Part shown: one piece after another, positions 1 to 6,470 of the stretch
Position numbering within the stretch: the first letter of the stretch is position 1
Layout of the letters: each line of letters starts with the position of its first letter
Made by a program: the position numbers and the translations under genes
NCBI GenBank assembly: GCA_900769985.1
Contig: CAAGIS010000028.1
Coordinates: 1-12,187 of the forward strand
Source: Spirochaetia bacterium
GTDB taxonomy: Bacteria; Spirochaetota; Spirochaetia; Treponematales; Treponemataceae
Direction: 5' to 3'
Length of the DNA stretch: 12,187 nucleotides
The notes under the pieces: generated by a model
The model's database searches: none
Told to the model about the DNA's origin: nothing
What the model saw: the letters and a program-made list of their open reading frames with translations, nothing else

Positions 1-767
1 GACAAAAGGTCGCCGGGGGCTGCAATATAACCGATTCGCCAGCCTGTCATTGCAAACGATTTAGAAAAACCATTCAAAATGATTGCGTAATCTTTCATTC
101 CAGGAAACGAACCGATTGAAACGTGTTTTGAGTTTTCGTAAGCAAGCTCGCAGTAAATTTCATCTGAAATACACCAGATTTGGTTTTCTACAACTATTTT
201 TGCAATTTTTTCAAGTTCAGCAGGCGGAATCATTGTTCCTGTAGGATTGTTAGGGGAACAAATCATAAGAGCCTTTGTCTTTGGTGTGATTGCGTTTTGG
301 ATTTGTTCGGCACTTGGATAATATCCATTTACGCTTGTGTCAATCGGAATGACTTTTGCCTGACATAATTCTGCAAGCGGTGTGTAATTTACGTAACAAG
401 GCTGGGAAACAAGAATTTCGTCGCCCGGATTTAAAATTGCACGGAGAACTGCATCAACGCCTTCTGATGCTCCGACTGTAACGAGGATTTCGTTTTTAGG
501 ATTATAGAACATTCCGTAGCGTTCCATGTATTTTGCGATTTCTTCCCTAAGTTCAATTAAACCCCAGTTTGAAGTATATGATGTATGTCCTTTTTCAAGG
601 TGGTAATATGCTTCTTCGCGGATTCCCCAAGGAGTCGGAAAATCAGGTTCGCCGACAGAAAGAGAAATTACATCATCATGCCCTATTAGCATTTCAAAAA
701 ATTTGCGGATTCCTGACGGAGGAATATTCATCATTGATTGAGAAAATTTATCTGTACGTGTGTTCAT
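1..767 (-). CDS. PLP-dependent class I/II aminotransferase, C-terminus cut by window edge
   Basis: This enzyme moves an amino group between an amino acid and a 2-oxo acid using pyridoxal phosphate, in the cytoplasm. About 255 residues are visible and the C-terminal third lies outside the window. Family landmarks are in order: VGEPDF (38-43), SPNNPTG (171-177, with the PLP-contacting Asn), SDEIY (201-205, with the Asp and Tyr that hold the cofactor), and GFSKSFAMTGWR (233-244), in which K236 is the expected Schiff-base lysine. The ATG at 767 shares its A with the TAA stop of the upstream regulator (TAATG), so the two genes are an operon and probably translationally coupled. An AAGGGG ribosome site lies within the end of that regulator gene. 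The fold family includes aspartate, aromatic and alanine aminotransferases. The substrate cannot be decided from this part. The pairing with an Lrp/AsnC protein suggests amino-acid-responsive expression (inference). Confidence 0.93.
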   Translation of the reverse strand, partial: MNTRTDKFSQSMMNIPPSGIRKFFEMLIGHDDVISLSVGEPDFPTPWGIREEAYYHLEKGHTSYTSNWGLIELREEIAKYMERYGMFYNPKNEILVTVGASEGVDAVLRAILNPGDEILVSQPCYVNYTPLAELCQAKVIPIDTSVNGYYPSAEQIQNAITPKTKALMICSPNNPTGTMIPPAELEKIAKIVVENQIWCISDEIYCELAYENSKHVSIGSFPGMKDYAIILNGFSKSFAMTGWRIGYIAAPGDLL

Positions 768-1252
768 TATGCCATTGCCCCTTCGCGACGGTCGTGTTCA
801 TCTTCAACATAGACAACGTCGTTTTCTTTATAAGTTTTCAAGATAAAACAGGTTTTTGTAGAGCGTACTCCTTCGAGTGTTGCTAGTTTGCTTGAAACAA
901 AAAAAGCAACTTCCTGTAAACTGTCGCCTTCGATTATGACTTTAAGGTCATAGCCGCCGCTCATAAGGTAAAGAGATTTTACTTGCGGAAATCTGTATAT
1001 TTTATCTGCAATGGCATCAAAGCCGTGTTCGCGCTGAGGTGTAACTTGAATTTCTATTTCTGCACAAACTTTGTCTTTTGCACTTGCATTTTTTTCCGGA
1101 TTAATAATGGCGGCATACTTTAGAATAATTCCATCCGCTTCTAATTTTGCTATAATCGCTTTAACTTCGTCAGGAGTTTTTTTTGTCATAGCCGCAATGT
1201 CTTCGACAGAAAGACGTGCGTTTTCGCGTAATAAGTCAAGAATTTCTTCCAT
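767..1252 (-). CDS. Lrp/AsnC-family transcriptional regulator
   Basis: This is a 161-residue DNA-binding regulator of the leucine-responsive/AsnC family. These proteins form dimers to octamers and sense amino acids through a C-terminal RAM (ACT-like) domain. Residues about 1-50 form the winged helix-turn-helix, here LSVEDIAAMTKKTPDEVKAI. Residues about 62-143 match the RAM domain, with the turn SGGYDLKVIIEG (98-109) that in relatives lines the effector pocket. The length is normal for the family. The ATG at 1252 is preceded by AAGGTAG at 1261-1267 with suitable spacing. Its stop overlaps the start of the aminotransferase gene by one base, so it most likely controls itself and that enzyme (inference from context; family members are often autoregulated). 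The last about 15 residues are charged and extend past the RAM domain. The effector amino acid is not predictable. Confidence 0.93.
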   Translation of the reverse strand: MEEILDLLRENARLSVEDIAAMTKKTPDEVKAIIAKLEADGIILKYAAIINPEKNASAKDKVCAEIEIQVTPQREHGFDAIADKIYRFPQVKSLYLMSGGYDLKVIIEGDSLQEVAFFVSSKLATLEGVRSTKTCFILKTYKENDVVYVEDEHDRREGAMA

Positions 1253-1271
1253 AGTAAAACCTACCTTTTGT

Positions 1272-1300
1272 ATTATATTGTAAGGAAGTGCTGATTAACA
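1272..1300 (-). promoter_or_regulatory. Candidate promoter of the lrp-aminotransferase operon
   Basis: A perfect -10 hexamer TATAAT lies on the minus strand at 1272-1277, upstream of the AAGGTAG ribosome site and the lrp ATG at 1252. At 17-bp spacing the -35 position (1295-1300) reads TGTTAA, a poor match, and falls inside the loop of the palindromic repeat at 1283-1326. Transcription may therefore need an activator, or the repeat may act as an operator. Confidence 0.5.
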
Positions 1301-1326
1301 CTTGAAGCGATTACTCAGCACTTCCT
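1283..1326. repeat. Palindromic repeat element, copy 1
   Basis: A 44-base element begins AGGAAGTGCTGA and ends TCAGCACTTCCT. The arms are a perfect 12-bp inverted repeat around a 20-base loop (1295-1314). A second copy sits at 11251-11295 with an identical loop and two changes in the arms: an inserted A, and an A-to-G change that turns one pair into G-U. In both copies similarity stops at the ends of the inverted repeat, so this is a discrete unit rather than a larger duplication. AAGTG and CACTT inside the element allow a smaller alternative hairpin. It is not followed by a T-run here, so it is not a simple terminator. It could be a REP/MITE-like unit or a protein site. Confidence 0.85.
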
Positions 1327-1330
1327 GTCA

Positions 1331-1362
1331 AATTGCTGTAAGTCATTGACTTACGGACAATT
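1331..1362. repeat. Long hairpin (second of three in the lrp-sbcD intergenic region)
   Basis: The arms AATTGCTGTAAGTC and GACTTACGGACAATT enclose a three-base ATT loop. They give a 14-bp stem with one bulged A and one G-T pair. The hairpin begins four bases after the palindromic repeat ends. No T-run follows on either strand. Confidence 0.7.
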
Positions 1363-1378
1363 AGCTACATTCAAGGTT

Positions 1379-1415
1379 AACACTGAAAAATCCTCATTAG
1401 GATTTATTCAGTGTT
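1379..1415. repeat. Long hairpin (third of three in the lrp-sbcD intergenic region)
   Basis: AACACTGAA plus AAATCC pair with GGATTT plus TTCAGTGTT around a TCATTA loop. This is a 15-bp stem interrupted only by a bulged A at 1406. It is AT-rich and lacks a downstream T-run, so it is not a typical terminator. With the two preceding hairpins it fills most of the 320-base stretch between the divergent lrp and sbcD genes. Confidence 0.7.
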
Positions 1416-1440
1416 TCCGTAATTATCAGTTTAGTGATTT

Positions 1441-1538
1441 TTGTATTAAAGTTCAATTATTGATATAATAAAGCATAAATCATCTATAGAAGAAAAGGCC
1501 GGGAATGTAATGAAATTTTTTGCCTGCTGCTGTATAAT
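1441..1538 (+). promoter_or_regulatory. Candidate promoter region of sbcDC
   Basis: Two perfect TATAAT hexamers occur here. The one at 1464-1469 has TTGTAT at 1441-1446 with 17-bp spacing and is the better promoter. The one at 1533-1538 is nearer the gene but has no clear -35. The ribosome site GGAG just before the sbcD ATG fits either transcript. Confidence 0.5.
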
Positions 1539-1571
1539 AAAAAAGTTATTAAAATTCTTTCGGAGAAAAAA

Positions 1572-2702
1572 ATGCGGATTGCTCATATTTCTGACTTACA
1601 TCTTGGCAAAACGCTGCACGGTTTTTCTTTAACAGAAGACCAGTCTTTTATTTTGCAGCAGATTGTAAAAATCCTGATAGAAAATAAAATTGAAGTCCTG
1701 CTTGTTGCCGGCGATGTGTTTGACAAAAATGTTGCGTCAATAGAAGCGCTGCGGTTACTGCGCAAATTTCTTAATGAACTTGTAAATGCAAAAATCAAAG
1801 TGCTTGTTATAAGCGGAAATCACGACAGTCCGGAGCGCTTGACTTTTGGTGCAGAGTTTATGAGCGATAAAGGACTTTATTTTTCTAAAGATTATGACGG
1901 GAAAATTGAACCGGTTGTTTTTAATGATGAATTCGGGCCTGTAAATTTTTATCTTTTACCGTTTATCAAACCTGCTGTCGTAAAACAGTTTTTCCCTGAT
2001 GAACAGATTGAAAACTTTGATGACGCTTTAAAAATTGCTGTTTCAAATTTAAAAATAAATTCAAACGAGCGGAACGTAATCGTTGCCCATCAGAACATTA
2101 TGAATGCCGAACATTGCGATTCAGAAGAAACTGTTATCGGCGGACTTGATGCTGTGAGTGCAGACATTTTTTGCGAGTTTGATTATACGGCACTCGGTCA
2201 CATTCATAAAATGCAGAAAGTGAGGGAGAATGTTTTTTATAGCGGGACACCTTTAAAATATTCAATTTCAGAATTGAATCACGACAAGGTTGTTCCGATA
2301 ATTGAACTTAACGAAAAAGGAAAAAGTGTTATTGATTTTGTTCAGCTTAAACCAAAACGTGACATACGCCAGATTCGCGGAACATTTGAACAGATTGTAA
2401 AAATGGCTGCCGGCGACACGAACAATCCCGAAGATTTTATCGATATAATTCTTACTGACAAAAATGAAGTCATCGATGCGATTTACAATTTGCGTTCAAT
2501 TTATCCGAATATCTTGCAGATAAATTATGACAACAATTTTACGAATAACGATGCAAAAATCGAAGATATAAAAGAAACAAAAATTGACAAGCCTCTTGAG
2601 ATGTTTGAAGAGTTCTATAAAAACCGTTCCGGCAGCGAACTTGACAAAGAGCAGAAAGAATATATGAGCGCTCTTGTAAATTCAATTTGGGAGACTTTTT
2701 AA
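1572..2702 (+). CDS. sbcD: SbcD, exonuclease subunit of the SbcCD complex
   Basis: This is a Mn-dependent metallophosphoesterase nuclease of 376 residues, the bacterial Mre11 counterpart. With SbcC it trims DNA ends, opens hairpins and removes protein-blocked ends. All phosphodiesterase motifs are present in order: SDLHLGK with D8 and H10, AGDVFDK with D48, SGNHDS with N83-H84-D85, the isolated metal-ligand histidine H173 in VAHQN, and GHIH at 209-212. SGTPLKYS follows, as usual in SbcD. The rest (about 230-376) is the capping and SbcC-binding region. Length is close to the E. coli protein. The ATG at 1572 is preceded by a GGAG site with good spacing. The sbcC gene starts 25 bases after the stop, so the two are one operon. 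A 40-codon open frame with its own GGGA site overlaps the start of this gene in another frame; it is probably fortuitous. Confidence 0.97.
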   Translation: MRIAHISDLHLGKTLHGFSLTEDQSFILQQIVKILIENKIEVLLVAGDVFDKNVASIEALRLLRKFLNELVNAKIKVLVISGNHDSPERLTFGAEFMSDKGLYFSKDYDGKIEPVVFNDEFGPVNFYLLPFIKPAVVKQFFPDEQIENFDDALKIAVSNLKINSNERNVIVAHQNIMNAEHCDSEETVIGGLDAVSADIFCEFDYTALGHIHKMQKVRENVFYSGTPLKYSISELNHDKVVPIIELNEKGKSVIDFVQLKPKRDIRQIRGTFEQIVKMAAGDTNNPEDFIDIILTDKNEVIDAIYNLRSIYPNILQINYDNNFTNNDAKIEDIKETKIDKPLEMFEEFYKNRSGSELDKEQKEYMSALVNSIWETF

Positions 2703-2727
2703 ATTTAGCGGAACGTAAGGAATACGA

Positions 2728-5508
2728 ATGAAGCCGATAAAACTTGTGATGACTGGTTTTGAGTCATATTGCGAAAAAACTGAAATCGATTTTACAAAAT
2801 TAAACTCAAGCGGAATTTTTCTTATCAGCGGTGAAACAGGAGCCGGAAAAACTACGATTTTTGATGCAATGACTTTTGCATTGTATGGTTCACCAAGCGG
2901 TGAGAATCGGAGTGAATCAATGCTGCGTTCTCATTTTGCAAACGAGAATATTCCGACAGAAGTTGAATTTACTTTTGAATCAAATTCAAAAATCTATAAC
3001 GTAAAGCGAAACCCTGAATATGAGCGCAAGTCAAAACGTGGTGACAAAATTACAGTTGAACCTGCAAACGCAGTTCTTACTTTTATTACTGAGTCTGATT
3101 TACCTCCGATTACAAAATCGGGCAGTGTAACAGAAAAAATTGAAGAGATTCTTAAAATTTCAAAAGACCAGTTTTGCAGGATTGCAATGATTGCGCAAGG
3201 TGCATTTCAAAAACTGCTTTTGTCAAAAACAGAAGAGAAAAAAAATATTTTCCGCAAGCTGTTCAATACGCAAAAATACGAACTGTTGCAGGAGCGCTTG
3301 CAGGAAGAAGATTCCAAAGCGCGGGACTCAGTTGAAAAAATTAATCAGAGCATACGTCAGTATATTTCAGGCATTGACTGCGATGAACTTGACGAAAAGA
3401 ATGCAAAAATCATTCAGATAAAAAACAACGGCTTTTTGACAGACGATGATTTGGAGCTTTTAAAAATCTTTCTTGAAAATGACGAACAGAATTTGTGTGC
3501 CGTCAAAAACTTAATTGAACACAACGATATCGAAATCGAAAAAATAAATTCAAAGTTAAAATCTGCTCAAGATAAACTGCAAAAACAAAATGAACTTTCA
3601 GAAATTCAGAAACAACTTGAATTAAAAAATGCTGAAAAAGAAAACTTTTCAAATGATTTGGAAAAGGCACTTCTGCAGGAAAATCAAAAGCCTGCCTTGC
3701 AAAACGAAAAAGCTGTTCTTGAAAATTCTATGAGTGAATATTCTGAAATCGAACAGCTCCAGAACGAATTGCAGAGCGAGCTGACTTTGTGCTGGAATAT
3801 CCAGAAACAAAACGAACAGAAATCAAATGAACTTGAAAATCTCAAGTCAGAAATTCAAAATTTAAAAGCCGAAAGCGAAACTTTAAAATCTTCCGGTGAA
3901 AATAAAATTGAATATGAAAGCGAAATAAAAATTCTTTCTGCACAGACAGAAAATCTTCAAAACATTAAAGACAATCTTCAAGTTTATTCTGATTTGAAAA
4001 AAAAATATGATAAAAAAATTCAGGACTATAAAATTGCTGAAGACGAATATACAAAAGCAAATTTTTTGTTTATGGAAAAGCGGCGGCTTTTTAATTTAGA
4101 ACAGGCAGGAATCCTTGCAGAAACTTTGCAGGATGGTCAGCCGTGTCTTGTCTGCGGTTCGATAGTGCACCCAAAGCCTGCAAAAAAATCAGAAAAAGCT
4201 CCGACAGAAAAAGAAGTCGAAGAACTTGAACGTCGCTCGCAACAACTCCAGAAAGAGTCTTCTCAAAAATCCGCTGAAGCCTCTGAACTTAATGCAAAAA
4301 TCGAAGCAGTTTTATCTCAGATAAATTCTGGCTTAAAGCGCTGTCTTGATATTGAAGAGTTTAATCAGGACGATGCATTAAATATTGTTCTTGCTAAAAT
4401 CTCAGAAAAATCAAGTCAAGTTTGTGTCTTAAAAAATAAAATAGAAGACGAAAATAAAAAGCTCAGCCGCAAAAAGGCGCTTGAAAAAATCATCCCAGAG
4501 CTGGAACAAAAAATTTTCCAATGTGAAAAATCAATCAGTGAAGGCAGTCAGCAAATTGCTTCGCTAAATACAAAAAATGATTTTACGCATAAAACTCTCG
4601 AAGAAAAAAAATCAAAACTCAAATACAAAACACTGGAGGATGCTAAAACCCGTCTTGCAGAACTTGAAACTCAAATTCTGAATATCGAAAAGAATATTCA
4701 GCGCGCCCAAACAAATCTGAATGAATGTGAAAATTTTATTGCCAGTCTTATGGGGACAAAAAAAACTTTGCAACAGCAGATTGCTTCAACAGAAAATTGC
4801 GATGTACAAAAACTTTTACAGCAGCAGTCTGACTTGCGTAACAAAAAAATTGAACTTAACGAAGAACGCGATAAAGTCAGCGGCCGCAAAGAAAAAAATA
4901 AAAGTAGCATCACACGGCTTGAAAACATTTTCCCTGAATTAAAAAAGGCACAAAGTCATTATGATATGATTCACTCGCTTTACAAAGTCGTAAGTGGGAA
5001 TATTGCAGGGCAGACAAAACTTTCGCTTGAAACTTATGTACAGATGATTTTCTTTGACAATATTATTCGGCGCGCAAACCTCAGGCTTAAAATTATGACT
5101 GACGGAAAATACGAATTGCGCCGCCGTCAGGAGTTTACTGACAAACGAAGTTCCCTTGGTCTTGAACTTAATGTAAAAGATTTTTACACAGGCAGGGAAC
5201 GTTTTGTAGAAAGTCTTTCTGGTGGCGAGCAGTTTCAGGCTTCTTTGGCGCTGGCATTGGGACTTGCAGATGAGATTCAAAATTCAGCAGGCGGAATAAA
5301 ACTTGATACGATGTTTATTGATGAAGGCTTTGGAACGCTTGATTCTGACACTTTGAATAAAGCTATGAAAGCGCTTGAAGATTTGTCAAAGAGCAATAAA
5401 CTCATAGGCATTATTTCGCATGTAAATGAACTTGAAGACAGGATTCAAAATAAAATCCGCGTGTCAAAAGACATTTTTGGAAAAAGCTTTATTTCTATCG
5501 AAACTTAA
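2728..5508 (+). CDS. sbcC: SbcC, ATPase subunit of the SbcCD nuclease
   Basis: This 926-residue SMC/Rad50-like ATPase drives and gates the SbcD nuclease. The two halves of the ATPase head sit at the ends of the protein. The N-terminal half has Walker A GETGAGKTT (35-43) and a Q-loop around Q157 (MIAQGAF). The C-terminal half has the ABC signature SLSGGEQ (829-835), Walker B MFIDE (862-866) and the D-loop TLD just after. Between them lie two long Lys/Glu/Gln-rich coiled-coil arms (about 190-465 and 490-790). They meet at a zinc hook, PCLVCG, whose C473 and C476 are the paired cysteines that coordinate zinc between two SbcC molecules. Length is a little below the roughly 1000-1050 residues common in the family, probably because of shorter coils. 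An AAGGA ribosome site precedes the ATG. No convincing plus-strand terminator follows. Confidence 0.97.
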   Translation: MKPIKLVMTGFESYCEKTEIDFTKLNSSGIFLISGETGAGKTTIFDAMTFALYGSPSGENRSESMLRSHFANENIPTEVEFTFESNSKIYNVKRNPEYERKSKRGDKITVEPANAVLTFITESDLPPITKSGSVTEKIEEILKISKDQFCRIAMIAQGAFQKLLLSKTEEKKNIFRKLFNTQKYELLQERLQEEDSKARDSVEKINQSIRQYISGIDCDELDEKNAKIIQIKNNGFLTDDDLELLKIFLENDEQNLCAVKNLIEHNDIEIEKINSKLKSAQDKLQKQNELSEIQKQLELKNAEKENFSNDLEKALLQENQKPALQNEKAVLENSMSEYSEIEQLQNELQSELTLCWNIQKQNEQKSNELENLKSEIQNLKAESETLKSSGENKIEYESEIKILSAQTENLQNIKDNLQVYSDLKKKYDKKIQDYKIAEDEYTKANFLFMEKRRLFNLEQAGILAETLQDGQPCLVCGSIVHPKPAKKSEKAPTEKEVEELERRSQQLQKESSQKSAEASELNAKIEAVLSQINSGLKRCLDIEEFNQDDALNIVLAKISEKSSQVCVLKNKIEDENKKLSRKKALEKIIPELEQKIFQCEKSISEGSQQIASLNTKNDFTHKTLEEKKSKLKYKTLEDAKTRLAELETQILNIEKNIQRAQTNLNECENFIASLMGTKKTLQQQIASTENCDVQKLLQQQSDLRNKKIELNEERDKVSGRKEKNKSSITRLENIFPELKKAQSHYDMIHSLYKVVSGNIAGQTKLSLETYVQMIFFDNIIRRANLRLKIMTDGKYELRRRQEFTDKRSSLGLELNVKDFYTGRERFVESLSGGEQFQASLALALGLADEIQNSAGGIKLDTMFIDEGFGTLDSDTLNKAMKALEDLSKSNKLIGIISHVNELEDRIQNKIRVSKDIFGKSFISIET

Positions 5509-5527
5509 TCTGACGAATGTCGAATTT

Positions 5528-5565
5528 AAAAAAAACAAAAAAAAGAGGGTGCCTGAATGACACCC
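5528..5565 (-). terminator. Rho-independent terminator of the minus-strand small RNA gene
   Basis: On the minus strand GGGTGTC and GGCACCC (5547-5565) form a 7-bp stem with an ATTCA loop. It is followed by CTC, eight Ts, a G and eight more Ts. The T-tract lies on the minus-strand side only, so this ends the small RNA and not sbcC. Confidence 0.85.
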
Positions 5566-5741
5566 TTTAATGTACTGTCAGTCATATATTAAGACTGGTA
5601 CTATAATATTTCTAGTTGTAAGCAACTAGTGCTGTAATTGTCTTTCGTTTAACCACGACTGGTTATTTATTTTTGTCGGAAACTGCATTTACGCCCCCTT
5701 ATCGTGTAACCGGTGTACGTCCTCATCTCGTTCCTGACTAC
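5540..5741 (-). ncRNA. ssrS: Free-standing small RNA of about 200 nt, probably 6S RNA
   Basis: The region has no reading frame. It has a promoter placing transcription start at the G at 5741, and a strong terminator at 5547-5565. Hand folding gives a rod. The ends close as GUAGUCAG (5734-5741) with CUGACAGUAC (5572-5581). An inner stem pairs GACGUAC with GUACCAGUC. A large central bubble follows, whose 3' strand holds the perfect hairpin CUAGUUG-CUUA-CAACUAG. An apical stem starts with GCGUAA pairing UUACAGC. A closing stem, a big central bubble with a 3'-side hairpin and an apical arm in 160-200 nt is the layout of 6S RNA, which binds sigma70 RNA polymerase as a promoter mimic. The 6S identity rests on architecture, not on conserved sequence. 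RNase P and tmRNA signatures are absent. That an RNA gene exists here is far surer (about 0.85) than its family. Confidence 0.55.
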
Positions 5742-5747
5742 ATTTAT

Positions 5748-5775
5748 AGAATAACACAGTTTTAAAATAATGCAA
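5748..5775 (-). promoter_or_regulatory. Promoter of the small RNA gene
   Basis: On the minus strand a -35 TTGCAT (5770-5775) is followed after 16 bp by -10 TATTCT (5748-5753). The start base predicted from the -10 is the G at 5741, which is also the first base of the closing stem of the folded RNA. The agreement of two independent signals supports both. Confidence 0.7.
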
Positions 5776-5810
5776 GAAAAAAAATCAAAAAAACGAAAAA
5801 AAAATCAAAA
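5776..5810 (-). promoter_or_regulatory. Phased A/T tracts upstream of the small RNA promoter
   Basis: Reading toward the promoter on the minus strand, T-runs of 4, 9, 7 and 8 are separated by GA, CG and GA, so successive tracts start about 9-11 bases apart. Tracts in helical phase bend DNA, and A/T-rich DNA just upstream of -35 can act as an UP element for the RNA polymerase alpha subunit. The stretch fills the gap between the P-II-like gene and the promoter. Its role is inferred. Confidence 0.4.
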
Positions 5811-6470
5811 TTATTTTTTGCCCAAAATCGTAAAATCTTTTACGTCGTTGCAGAAAACAATTCCCGAGCCTGCATTCTGAAAGCATTTTAATTCCGTGAT
5901 TGCCTTTACAATCTGTTCTTTTTTTTCTGAAGGAACTAAAATAACGAGCATGTCTTTTTCAGGAACGATTTCCCTTCCTAAAAATTTGACGTCGCCTTCT
6001 TTTGCAGTTCCGTGTGCCTGAATTATTGTTCCGCCCCCTGCGCCGGCTTTTCTTGCAGCTGCCATTGCATCTTCTGCATAACCTTTGTTTACGATTACAT
6101 TTATCACCTGGTAAGAATTTTCGTTCATATTATTTTCTCCTGATTTTTCGCCTGAACTTATGGAATTGATGTTGCCGGCTTTGATAAATTCTCCGACTGG
6201 TAAAGAAAAGAGAATTCCAAATTCAGCCTTTTTAGTTGCCGTAACATTTTGTATTGCTTCGATTATTTTTTTTGAATCTGACTGACTTGCAATATTGTAA
6301 GTAATGTCTTTTGGTGTATCACCGAATCCAAAAAGCTGAATTATTCCGTTTGCCGAAGTTTCTGTTGCCCTGAGTACAGTTCCGCCGGGGCAGCCTGCAT
6401 CACGGGCAGCGTTTGTAACGAGTTCACCGCAATATTGCGGAACAATACTGATAATCAAATTGTAGTTCAT
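5811..6470 (-). CDS. P-II-like regulatory protein with two tandem domains
   Basis: This 219-residue cytosolic protein is made of two homologous P-II (GlnB-like) ferredoxin-fold domains, about 1-100 and 119-215, joined by a Gly/Ser/Glu/Asn-rich linker. The duplication is visible directly: DAGCPGGTVLRA (24-35) matches KAGAGGGTIIQA (141-152) at an offset of 117, and each copy is followed by a beta-rich second half with a Lys/Glu helix (SKKIIEAI; KKEQIVKAI). P-II proteins bind nucleotides and control transporters or enzymes by direct contact. The classic uridylylated tyrosine loop is not recognisable, so the signal is unknown. The ATG at 6470 directly abuts the TAA of the DUF1538 gene (TAAATG) and has an AAGGAAA ribosome site inside it, so it is the second gene of that operon. 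Its target is most likely that membrane protein (inference). Confidence 0.85.
   Translation of the reverse strand: MNYNLIISIVPQYCGELVTNAARDAGCPGGTVLRATETSANGIIQLFGFGDTPKDITYNIASQSDSKKIIEAIQNVTATKKAEFGILFSLPVGEFIKAGNINSISSGEKSGENNMNENSYQVINVIVNKGYAEDAMAAARKAGAGGGTIIQAHGTAKEGDVKFLGREIVPEKDMLVILVPSEKKEQIVKAITELKCFQNAGSGIVFCNDVKDFTILGKK

Noticed and set aside
180..886. Plus-strand open frames at 180-368 and 569-886
   Set aside because: They lie antisense to the aminotransferase and lrp genes, whose conserved motifs are intact on the minus strand.
1283..1415. Integron attC sites
   Set aside because: The hairpins are the right general size, but I could not find the paired core sites (RYYYAAC and GTTRRRY) at their ends, and no integrase or cassette arrangement is present.
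4939..5280. Minus-strand open frame of 113 codons
   Set aside because: It is antisense to the signature region of sbcC and has no recognisable motif or ribosome site.
5547..5565. Bidirectional terminator serving sbcC
   Set aside because: On the plus strand the hairpin is followed by TTTAATG, too short a T-run; the good T-tract is on the minus-strand side only.
5572..5741. RNase P RNA, tmRNA or riboswitch
   Set aside because: It is too short for the first two and lacks their signature sequences. It is not a leader, because the next gene in its direction is convergent (sbcC on the opposite strand).
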